Source: Hydractinia symbiolongicarpus (Eukaryota > Cnidaria > Hydrozoa > Anthoathecata > Hydractiniidae). From it: a stretch of 64,000 nt of DNA. Both the position numbers and the translations under genes were made by a program. The DNA lies in NCBI RefSeq assembly GCF_029227915.1, contig NC_079882.1, positions 25,673,001 through 25,737,000 of the forward strand. Reading direction: 5' to 3'. Shown here piece by piece: positions 1-12,300 of the stretch. How positions within the stretch are numbered: position 1 is the stretch's first letter; each line of letters starts with the position of its first letter. Below the pieces are notes generated by a model. The model worked only from the letters and a program-made list of their open reading frames with translations, did no database searches and was not told the DNA's origin.

Positions 1-383
1 ACGAAACGATATCCCATCTACAGTATCTTCTGCAGATCTTTCTAAAGCATTAAAAAATTTATATGATGAAGATGCTGGTATATTTTGGAAAATTCTGGAT
101 AAAATCATTGCTACTAATAACAAATCGATAGACATAAAACATTACTCATTACAATCTGGCTTAGAGTATGGAATTCAAAGAAGGTTTCTGGAGTATCTCA
201 TAAATCACGGTTCTGATGTCAACAAAGTCTGCAACAACTTATCAGTTCTCCAGTATGCACTAAATAAAGAACTCTTTGAAATTTGTGCTATCTTGTTACA
301 TTATGGAGCTGTTTTAATGCCGAATTCTCAAACAAAACCTTGTGCACCAATATTGACATGTACTGAGATTGTCCTCGATACAG
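1..383 (+). CDS. TRANK1-like gene, exon with ankyrin repeat (5' partial)
   Basis: The frame starting at base 2 is open throughout and ends at a GTAAAG donor (384) in phase 1. It contains an ankyrin-like repeat (YLINHGSDVNK...LSVLQYAL...LLHYGA, about residues 65-100 of the exon). Ankyrin repeats are protein-interaction modules and lie N-terminal to the helicase in TRANK1. The true exon start may lie upstream of the window. Confidence 0.75.
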
Positions 384-3300
384 GTAAAGCACAAAAGCGA
401 ATTTGCGCTTAAAGATTTCTTTTTTAAGCACGTATGTTGATCTTTTTAGGAAAAGCAAACATCATGAAGCATTTTCTTAAGATGGAAACTGAAATCTCTT
501 CATGCGACCACAATGGCAATACTGCATTACATTTATGTTGTGTTGGAGAATGTTGTGAAACCAAGATCACATTGATCAACATGTTGTTGCGTGCTAATAT
601 AAAGCAAAATGTTGTGAACAAAAACGGTAAAAAGGCTTTGCAGTACTTAGCAATTGGTGATGCAAGAATTAAATGTTTTAATAAGGCAAGTAGAATTCAA
701 GCTTTAGATGTGATTTTTAAAAAAGGATTTACTATAATATATATAGTGGTCACTTATGTGCTCAGTCTGGAAAGACAAAGATTTTTGAGTTATAGAAAGT
801 TGAGAAGGTTAAAAAGGACTTGTTTGACTCTCCCCCTTTTTGTATTTTAAATTAATTTTAATTTAGTCATTTGAATTTTAATTTTCCAATGCTTTTTTAA
901 TATACACAGGTTAATTTCCCATCTCAACTGATTCATTTAAGCAAAAAGGCTGATCGAGCATTTGCTAATGGAGACTGGCTTTTGGCTAAAGACTTATTTC
1001 TAATGACTGCTGAAAAACTTTCAGTTGACGCAAAGTACAAACAGTATGAATGCAAAATGTGCACTTTGGCTGCGATATCTTTTTTAAAGTTAGGGAAGGT
1101 GGAAGAATGCTTTGGTTGGCTTAACAGATCCAGTTCAGTGGATAATGACGTTATGAAAGAAACATTATTGTCTGTGGTAAGTTCACAGTAAATTTTACAA
1201 TATAGTAATATTGATTAACATATATTTTATATTATATATTTTTGTAAAGCGTTTTTAGGTTGCTTTCCTTAATTACTTTTTATTTATTATTGTAAACTTT
1301 ACTTTTTCTTAGCTTGATGGAGATTTTCATCACATTTTTTACTCAAAGTTATTGCAATGCATTGAGGAGAAAGAATTTGAAGTTGTTCTTCATGGAATGT
1401 CTTTTCTTGCCGGAAACAGTGATGACGAAGAAAAAATAAACGAATGCTTTTATGCAAAAGCCGAGGTTGTATTTAAATTAAATCACGATGTGGAAAATAA
1501 TTTTGAAGAAATTATTGAAGGATCAAGTATAAAAAAAGTTGACGAAGGTTTATTATTAGTGAGTTGAGTTTCTTCCCATTCGTATCACCAGATTTAAGGC
1601 TGAAATACCACAAACACGAATAAATGAAAACAAACGGACTAATGTAAATAAAGAAGACATCTAAATTTCTCATTTGTCCTTAGTGTCATTAGTGTCATTA
1701 TAGTTTAACTCGAAATTGCCAAGTTTCCTAATTTACCAAAAAAACTGTGTTACTGATAAGGAAAAATGTCATTGTAATACTTTTACTTTAAAAAGTCAAC
1801 AAAATGACACCAAAACTTCTTGGCAAAAAGCCCTTACATGGTATCATCATCGCGTTGAGCCTTGCGTGAACTACGTAGACCTGCTTTATTGGGATGTGGC
1901 TCATGGTTAAAATGTAACGATAGAGCAGTAATTATAGTTAGACCATTCGATATAAATAACTAATGTGTACGTGTTGTTTTTCCCGAGAACTTAAAAACTG
2001 TCTCCCCGCACACCTCATTAAAAGGAGGAAAATATATCTATCCCTAGCGGTTTTGTAGTATAGTTTGCTTACTCTTCACTCTCTTATAAAGTAACCATAA
2101 GACGCTTGGCAAGGGAGTTTGATGTTCTGTCTTGTCTTTAGGTGAGACCACCCAACTTTTAACCCCAATCTATTAGGGAGGCTAAGTTTGCTCACTTGTC
2201 CTCCAGAGTTAACGCTCCTGCTGTACCCATAGTAATTTTTATAAGAATCTTTGCAAGGCGGTTTGAAATTCTGTTTTCTACGAGTTGATTTTACAGGGGC
2301 AAGAAGGTTGATTGATATATTAAGATTCTTTATTAACCCAAGAAAGAGTGTTGCAGCTTTGTTTTGCTAACACCCAGAGAAATGATACCACATTGTTCTA
2401 TTCTTTTCATTTACTCCAAGGTTATTGCCTCTGGAAGTAAAAATAAAGACGATAAGAACGAAAGATATTTAGACAATTAGCTTTTTTGCATTCATATTAT
2501 TTTTAACATGCATTAATTGTAATTCTCTTTAGTTGCTGGTGATTGAAAGTAGTTTTCTTATTTTTTAAGAAAATGTGTGAATACTGGTGCAATCTCGGAG
2601 AAGCAGAGATGGAAGAAAAGTTATTTGTGGATGCTCAAAGGACGTTATGGCTTGTGGTAAATATGTGTACCGTGTGGACAATCAATCAAGCAAACCAAGA
2701 TAAAATAAAATATATACTTGCTTCGTCTTTTGTTTATATGGGTATCCTAGATATTGGGTATACTCATTCTCCGGTGAACATTAAAAGTAATAAATTTTTC
2801 AAGAAAGCTGCTCAATATAATGTTGATGTAGAAAAGGTTAGTTTCAATAAATATTCGTTAAGTCATTTTTAAAAATTCTGCCAACCCTTTTCCCTTTCTT
2901 CTCTTACATAAACGAGTCCCAATCAAAAAGCCTCTAAGTCTTTATTAATATTCTTCTTTGAATGTCTGTTTTTTACTTATTTGCATCCCCCACAATTACA
3001 ATTGTTGTAATAATTCTAAAAATTTCCTCTTCCTTATTATGTTATTATGGTCTGGCTCATTACATTTGCATATCATCTAAAAAAACTAATTCCATGCAGC
3101 TATTTTATTAAAAAAGTATGCTTCAAATGTTCTATGTTGTCAGCTTCAGTTAATATCACTGGAACAATTTAAACATAACTACACTTTACTGAAATGATGA
3201 AGCTTTACTTCTAATACCTTAATGTTTATAGGGATTATTCAAAAAATGGGATGAAAAAATCAGAAGATTTTCGAATGTTCGGAAATATGAAATTGCAGGA

Positions 3301-6300
3301 CGATATGCTTTTAATAAGCATTGTGTTGCCACCCTCCTTTCATATGGAGGTCATCAAAAGTGTCAAAGCGCTACCGATGTGGCACTTTGTTTTGTTCGTA
3401 TGAATCGCAAAAAGGAAGCGATAAAGTTTGTGGAATACGCGTTAAAGATGAATTCAACACCCGACATAGTATGTGTTTTTACTGTATTAATTCGTTTTAA
3501 TTTTAATGTATTCTTTACAACAGTGTAAATTGTGCAGAGTCACAATCTGTACTATTCCAGTTCACCACAAATGTTTACACTAAATGTAACAAATAGCAGC
3601 TTGCAAGGTGTAAAATCTGGTTATACAAACATTTTTGTCAGTACATAACATATGGTCTCCCTCCCAAAAGTTAAACATAAATGGCAAACAACAACAGCAA
3701 AAGCCGAAAATTTGAAAACACACCGTTTTAACTTGTGAAATATAAAGCAACTAATCGGTTATTTCGGTCTTTTGCATAACGTCCTCTTCTATAGAAGTTT
3801 GCACAAAAATTTATAAATCAACCAGTTAAACACCAAAAAATAATTATTTCCTCTACAAAACATTATAATTTAAAAGTAAGTGGTTTACAAAGAGTAAACT
3901 CAAGTCAACAATAATCAATTTTTTTAGCATCTTGCATTAATGTCTTTCTCATAAGATCTTAGACAAAATGCCAATGAAAAAAATCGAAACAATTTAGAAA
4001 ACATCTAATTTAAATCTAGGAACAGCCTTCATTGGCCTTTCTCAAGAACCTATACAAAATGTAGAAAATTAATAGTAAACTGCATTAAACAAAAATTTGC
4101 AAATTTCAATTGTTTCATACAATCCTTTATCAAAAATCTAAAATATTATAAACAGCAGTTTACAAAAAGTAATTCTAAATAAACAAAAATCAGTTTTTTT
4201 GGTAATATTGCACATGGTCCTTCCTGACAAAGGTTTACAAAAAATGTAAAAAAGAACGGTTTGTGAGAAGTAACCCAAATCAACTAATCAGTTCTGTCGA
4301 CATTTAACACTTTCTTCACCCACATACGGTTACAAAAAATTTAAAAAATCCACAATTTGGCTGAACTCAAATTTAGCTTATTTCGTCTCCTACAAAAATT
4401 TCACACGAAAATTTAAAAGTGTACCATCTTACTTTGTCATATATAGAGATGTTAGAATCCGTTTCAGTGTTTTATGACATTAAAAGTTTCACAAAATGTA
4501 AAAATCACCTAGTTAAGGTCACAAATAAAAAATTTACAAAATCTAATTAGTTCGGTAGGGTCCATACTGCCCCTGCACTAAACATTTTAAAAAGAGCGAT
4601 TACCAAGGTCTAAATTTTAAATCAACAAATTTTGTTATTTTGGTTATATTGTAAACAGTCCGTCCTCACAGACTATAAAAAGAATCGTTTGTGACGAAAA
4701 ACCCCAAATAAACAAATAGTTCTTTAGACATTTTGCATATTTTCTTCACCCATATACTCTTACAAAAATGTCAAATGACACAATTGGACACAACTAAGAT
4801 TTATTTAGATTTATCAAAATACATTTTTCGGTATATTGCATACTATCGTCTCCCACAGAATTTTTACCTGAAAATTAAAAAAAAAAAAACGTTTAGGCGT
4901 ATCAAAAATTGGGGAAACTAAAATAAGTTATTTTGGTTTTGCACACCATCCTTTTCAACAAATGTTTACACAAAATGTCCAACAATAAAAAAAAAATACA
5001 AAATACAATTAGTTTGGTATGATCTATACTCTCCTTTCCTAAACATTTTAAAAAGAGCGATAAACAAGGTGTAAATTTTAAATCAACAAATTTTGTTATT
5101 TCGGTTATATTGTAAACAGTCCGTCCTCACAGACTATAAAGATAATCGTTTGTGACGAATAACCCAAAATAAACAAATAGTTCTTTAGACATTTTGCATA
5201 TTTTCTTCACCCATGTACTCTTACAAAAATGTCAAAACACATAATTGAAAACAGCTAAGATTTATTTAGATTTATAAAAATACATTTTGCGGTATATAAA
5301 ACACGTTCAGGCGTATCGAAAATTGGGGAAACTAAAATAAGTTATTTTGGTTTCACACATTATCCTTTTCAACAAATGTTTACACAGAATGTCACACAAT
5401 AAAAAAAATTACAAAATCCAATTCATTCGGAACGATCCAAACATGTACTAAATCTTTTAAAAAGAGCGGTATCTGGGTGCAAAATTTAAATCAACATATT
5501 TTGTTATTTGTTAATATTGTATCGAGGACGGTCCGTCCTCACAAAAAACTTCAGATGGGTAAACTCAAATCAACAAAAATTTGTTCAAAACCGAAGTTAA
5601 AATCAAATTTTAAGAATATTTTGTACGATATGCCATGTGAGGGGTGGCTAGACACGGTCGATGTATTTTAAATGTATACATTCAGAACACATGACTCACA
5701 TTGATAACAATAATATTAATAATCTCTTTAATAATAGCCGTATTTTGTCTGTGTGTCCGCGAGATCCGCGTCCCGTAACGGAATCACGAATTTTTTATAA
5801 TGCGCACTAATACCAAATGCTATATATTTTTTTCCACTTTGTTGCGACAGGTTAATTTAAAGGACAGGCGACCCCGTGGAATGGCTTCACTGCGAACGGT
5901 CGTTTACTTCTAACTGACGCCGTTTTCTCGTATTTTTGAAGTTTTTTTTGTGATTATATTGCTGTGTTCGAGAAAAGAGCAGAATAATTTATAACTAAAA
6001 GATGAAGAAACTTGCGGTGATTATGGTGGTACTTTTTCTTACAGAGATTGGTGGGTTATCAACTCAAAATGCTGAGAATTGTGTGAAACCTAACAATCAT
6101 CAACGCTCCGACAAGGTTCGTAGATCATCACCGGTTCTTCTTTACAAAAATCACGTAGCAACCTTCACTCTTATACTTTCAGGAGATATTGAAACCAACC
6201 AAGGACCGGAAAATTGTCACTTATGTACCAAGAACATTCGTAAAAACGCTCCCAGTGTTACATGCAAAGTGTAAAGACTCAGTCCATCAGTCCTGCTTGC

Positions 6301-9300
6301 GGAATAACAATCATCACCTCAATGCGCAAGATACTTTTGAGTGGTCATGCTGCCGTTGTCTCTGTTCTCAGTTACCTTTCCATAACACCAGACTATTAGA
6401 CAACGATATCATTGATCCAGTTATTCTTGAAGAAGCACCGTTTGATCAGCATTTAGCTTTGTTGAACAATAACAGACACAGAACTACCATTTGTCATCTG
6501 AACACCCAATCAATCACCTCATCTTTCGCGAAATATGAGACAATGCTTCATACATATCAGTTTGATATCATAATGATGTCTGAGACTTGCCTTAAAGACA
6601 ACACCCATTTGCTGAAACACGTCACCATACCTGGGTATAACTTTTAATACAATAACAGAGCAGTTAAGCGTGGTGGTGATGTCAGTTTATACATCCGTGA
6701 CCAGTTCAAATACAAGGCACGTAAAGACATCATGAAGAAAGACGAAACTATTGAAGATCTCTGGATTGAAGTGAAAGGGAAAAACGCTTCTTACCTTTTA
6801 GCTGCTTTCTATCAGCTGAGTTCCATCAATGGCGAAAAGATCGACTGGCTGCAGAAAGTTCAATCTATTGTATCGTTCGTATCAATTACCTGGACTGGTC
6901 CGATTATCATCACCGGAGATTTCAATATTGACTTTAACAAAAAAAAACACATCACCATACGTAAATTACCAACAAATCCTCAATAGCCTGGGTTTTAAAC
7001 AACATGTTGAAAAACCAATCCGTATTAACAGAGTCATTGATCATATTATTACGAACTTACACAAGATCACTCATCATGATGTGTTACCCTCTGACGAGAT
7101 TAGTGACCATGATGCTCCTTATATAATATGCAACATCACAAAACCAGAATTTGAGCCACGATACAAGTACATGCGTGCAGAAAAAAACATAGACATCAAC
7201 CAATTCGTTGAGGATGTTTCTAATCTTCTGTTTAACTTGGTATACGCCTTCAATGATCCAGAAGACCAAGTCGACACTTTTAACAAACTGTTTCTATCCT
7301 GTCTAAACGAACACGCTCCACTGGTCAGACAAATGATCGCTCGTCCTCCAGCATCATGGTTGAAAGACCCTGAAATTATTGTCAAAACGTCCCAAAGAGG
7401 TTTGGAACACCATTCACCGTATTCTAAATCCAAATTCAAAACGTATTGATGCTGATCCAGAAAAATTAAATACACACTTTAACAAGACTGCTGAACGCTT
7501 CCTTAATTCAGTTCCAAAACCAGAACAACTGCTGAAAGAAAGAATTCAGAATCTTCCAGATACAGATGATGCCTTTTGCTTCTGACGCGTAACTTACGAG
7601 GAAACAAGGAAGATGATTCCTAATTTGCGCAACGACTGTTCAACAGGTCCAGATCAGATTCCATCCAAGTACCTAAAAATTTGTGTTGACTCAATTCCGA
7701 GTCCCAGATGTCACATAATCAACACCTCGATAGATAATAAGATATTTCCCAGACAATGGAAGATCTCCAAAACCAAACCTTTACCAAAGGTAGACCATCC
7801 CAACGAACCTAGTGATTACCGTCCAATTTCTATCCTTGATAAAGCAGGTATCAGAGCACCTCGAAAGAGAAAATCTCTTTTCCATTCACCATTCTGGCTT
7901 TCGTAAAGTACACTGTACAATAACCTCATGCACAAAGCTGAAAAATGACATCGTGACAGCGATGCATAGAGGTGAAATAACCTTAGCTGTGATGGCAGAT
8001 TTCTCTAAAGCATTCTATACTGTAGACTGTGAATCGCGGATAACTAAACTCCATCAGCTAAAATTCTCAAAGACATCCATGTACCTCCTAGCAAACTACC
8101 TTTCGAGTTGACGCCAATTCACCCAAGTCAATGATAACGTATCACAAGAACTTATTGTAACGAACGGTGTTCCTCAAGGTAGCATCTTGGGTCCGATACT
8201 TTTCAACATCTACGTATCAGATATGAGCAGGGAAACAGATGCGGAGTTGATCCAGTACGCTGACGGCACAAGCATATACCGTTCCTGAAAACCAAAAATG
8301 TTTGATCAATGTGTCACGAAAATGAATGAAGATGTATCAAAAGTGCAGTCATGGTCGAAAAACAGTAGCCTCATCTTCAATGCGAAAGACTAATTCCATT
8401 CTTTTTTCCACAAAGCAAATGGCGAAACATCACGAGTTTAAATATGAAATATTCTCAACAGACGGAAGTAAGAGCAAACAGACCTCCGAACTCAAGCTGC
8501 TTGGTGAAACGTTCAAAGAAGACTTGAAATGGAACAGCCATATCAATAAAACCACATCTTCATCATTTGGCACACTAAAAACACTAGCTCACTTGAAAAG
8601 GTTTTTATCCTTCATACTTCGTAAGCAACTCGCTGAAACACTGGTGTTAAGCAAACTGGATTATGGTAATGCAATCTATCACGGAGCACCAACATAATTG
8701 ATGAACCAGCTGCAGAGAGTACAAAATGCAGCTGCAAGTTTTGTACGCTCTCGTTATTCCAAGATCAATGACGTTGTTGGACTCAAGTGGCTTCCAGTGC
8801 AAGAACGAGCCGAGTTCAGCATATCCAAACTTGCTTGGAAATCTATTAACTGTGACGATTGGCCGAAGTTCCTGCCAATGCAACAAATGAAAGAACCAGT
8901 GCGACCATCACGTCGCCAACAAAACGACGGTATAAAGATTGCATGCATGGTCAACGTTCCGAATACTTTTGAGTACGAAGCATCAAAAATATTTAACAAT
9001 CTGCCTGGCAACTGTAGAAATGCAAAAGTTTACTCGGACTTTTGCAAAAACACTAAAAGTTATCTGCTAGATAAATCATTGGCTCGGAGCCTAGCCTAAT
9101 TATACTTCTTGTTTGTGTACCTTATTGTTTGTTTGTTTTAGCCTTTTTGTCTTCTACCTATTATTTGCCAATCAATTTTATTTTATCCTCGCCACTGCTA
9201 CCACTATTTTTCATTGAGCACCATAGGCAGGCTCCCTACAGTATGCATTAAAACCAAGTCCAACTTTGCCTCTGTTTATAACTGTTTTAGTACTTACTGG

Positions 9301-12300
9301 GTTTTAATGCAAACTGTGAAAAACATGAATTTAAGTTTAAATATGTTAGTGATTTATATGACTATATTTTATAAGATCTGTACAATCAATAAGATTTTCG
9401 ACTACCTACTTTATCAGAATCTCTCTTTTTTCCAAGTCTATTTTCTCTATATTTTATCATTCCTAATCCGCCAGTTTTGTTTTTGTTTCGCATTTTCAAC
9501 AACTCGTTTTAGAACATATAGCTAGTATGTTTCACATAATTATCCATCTTACTACTACTTGATCTCTTCTATAATTCTCTTTCTAATACTTTTGTGAAAC
9601 ATACTATAGCACATACGAATATCATATGTTATTTCAAGAGAAGAGCCATTTTGTACAATTATGGAGCTGAAATATAACCGTTATTATTATTATTATTATT
9701 ATTATTTTCCACGGGCTAACGACAAAGTGGATTATGTTCCTTATTACTATTTGCTTTGATAAAGTATTTAAGACATCGCCCATAAAATTGCACTGTAATT
9801 TACCAAACTTTAACATTAAAATATATTAACGTCAAAGTTAATTAATGAAGTCATTACAGTGCATCTGAAATTTGAGGGCAAATAACTTGGACACGAGGTA
9901 GTGACGTCAATGTTTTTCACCGCCTGTGTAACTTGGGACCACCAAGGACCAATTTGGGCAATATTCCCAAACCTGGGTCCCCAAATCCGTTTCGGAATGG
10001 ATGGGTTAATGACGTCATCAAAAAACCTCAAACCCTAATATCTCTGCAACCGTTTATCAAAAGTACAAGATCCTATACTTTTTCTTCATCAGCGTTTAAA
10101 AATCCATACTATGAAGGCAGGTATACAAATTTCCAAAGAAAATCTTTAGGTTTTAAGGGGCCATTGCTGACGTCAGCAAAATTTTTAAACCATTATTAAC
10201 CGCTCATCAAAAGCACGTGATCATATACATTTTCTTGATAAGCGTTTTAACCTCTGCACAGTACAGGCAACGAATAAACTAAATTTCGCCAAAGTGTTTT
10301 GTAATTGCACTGCTGACGTGAGCAAAAAATCTTAAACAACCTATTTTTCCATTGTCCTTTTGCCTAAGTGGATTTCTCCACGGGCCTTATCGACTAGTCG
10401 ATCTATATAATAATACGCCAGTTCCGTGTGCCTGTAACAGGCAAAGTGGATATGTTCATTTTCCTTTGATGTTACTGAAATTTTCTTCGAAGTAACCGAA
10501 AAATGCATGTCTAATATGTTGAATTTTCTGACGTTACGGCGCGACGTCAATAACACTACTTTAACGTCAATATCCTATATTAAATTAATGAAGCCGTTAC
10601 AGTGCATTAAAAAATTTGAGACCAAATAACTTGGAAACGAGGTGGTGACGTAATGATTTTTCACTGCGTGGGTAATTAGGGACCGCCTGGGACCAACTTG
10701 GATAAGTTTCCCAAACCTAGGTCCCCAAATCCGTTTCGGAAGGAATGGGTTGATGACGTCATCAAAAACCTTTAAACCACAATATTTCCGTAACCGTTTG
10801 TCAAAAGTACATGATCCTAGACATTTTCCTGATCAGTGTTTCAAGATCTATACGATGAAGACAACAAGTATACAAATTTTGAAAAAAAATTTTAGGTTTT
10901 AACGGGCCATTGACGTCAGAAAAATTTTTAAATCCTTATATCTCATTAACAATTCATCAAAAGCACGTGATTAGATACATTTTTTGATCATCGTTTTCAG
11001 CTCTACACAATAGAGGCAACGTAAAAAACAAGATTCTAATTTATTTTTTTATGGAAGGGTTGCTGACGTCATCAAAATTCATATGACGCTTATTTTTCAT
11101 TTATATCATGCCTCAGTGGATTTTTCCACGGGCTTTATCGACTAGTAATAATAATAAAAGCAAATGGGAGTTTTCTTACTTTTCTTACTATTCGCTTATG
11201 ATCGATTACATTCACCACCTTTGTTTTTGGACCATCATATTCAAAGCCCGAATCAGCTGATTCATCTGGTTCGTGATATTGATTAAACACAACTTTTTAA
11301 AATCGTCAAAATTTCTACTTAAATTGTCCAGAAAAAATCTGGGAAGTCTTTTTTCTGAGTATTTATGTGTTGGAACTCGATTTTTCTTGTTTAATTGTTT
11401 TATCATCCCTTTCTTCACTACCTACTAAACTACTGACACAAATCCTTTACAAGGAAATTCAGAGTTCTTATTTTTTGCATCAAATTTTCCTATAGATCTG
11501 TAAGAAACCCTAAATTATCCTAAAATTGTGAGCTAAAAAGAGAGGGCGATGTGAGATTGCGGTTTTACGTTGCAGTCTTTTCTGATTAAAAGTGACCCCT
11601 TGAATATTTTCTCCGAACATATGGGATATATATATATAGCGAGACCTATGAACAGCCAGATAGAAAAATATGCATATCGAAAGTGCCAGATTGTTAGTTT
11701 TTTTCTATCCGTTATCAAAAATGCAACATCTTTTTAAAAAAAAAAGGTTTTTAAGGTTTTACAGAGATGTAAAGCTAAAAAAATCTTTTTTGTCACTTTA
11801 AGCGGTTTCCAAAGGAACAAATGATGTTGAAATTATAATGTTCAAGGCTTGTATAGGATCTAGAAAATTATCCACAGAATGCAAACCGACATTTTGATCT
11901 AAAGAGATAAGATTCTCTTTTAAAATTTAAAAGTCTTGGAAAGAGCAAACGCGTGCCATTTTAAGTCCACGAGACAGAGGTGAGAATTAGAACATTTTAC
12001 GCACTATACATACTATATACCTAAAGCTCGCAAATTTTATGTAGATTACGAATATGAATGAGAATAAGCCTAAAAGCGTCATTTTTGACCGATATTTTAC
12101 GCTTGACTGCATCATACCCAATATAATTGTAGAAACTGTTTTGGTCTTACTGAAATTTTCTATTCTTCGTATCTCGAGATATAGATGAGTATTACAGTCC
12201 AAATTTTTGTCATAATTACTTCTTAACATGAGATTTAGAAAATCTAAAAAAAATTTAAGAAGGCTATCATGGTTGCCATGGCAACATGCTTAATTATGCA

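Larger units (their letters stand above)
5750..9706 (+). mobile_element. CR1/L2-like non-LTR retrotransposon (LINE), degenerate
   Basis: The element runs from a GC-richer 5' region (about 5750-6000) through an ORF region (6002-9099) to a 3' end marked by a TTA microsatellite at 9680-9706, a tail style seen in CR1/L2-group LINEs. Domain order: a leader with a 2A-like peptide, a PHD-like finger, an APE-type endonuclease, reverse transcriptase, and a C-terminal region. It lies in sense orientation in the big TRANK1-like intron. Many stops and frameshifts make it inactive. The 5' boundary is approximate and I found no target-site duplication. Confidence 0.8.

Noticed and set aside
4581-5530. CRISPR-like array
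   Set aside because: Units are 461 bp, diverged and not separated by unique spacers of even size.
11987-12229. An 80-codon open frame repeated at 15790-16029 (similar hydrophobic peptide)
   Set aside because: It lies within the inverted arms; similarity follows from the arms being copies, not from coding selection.
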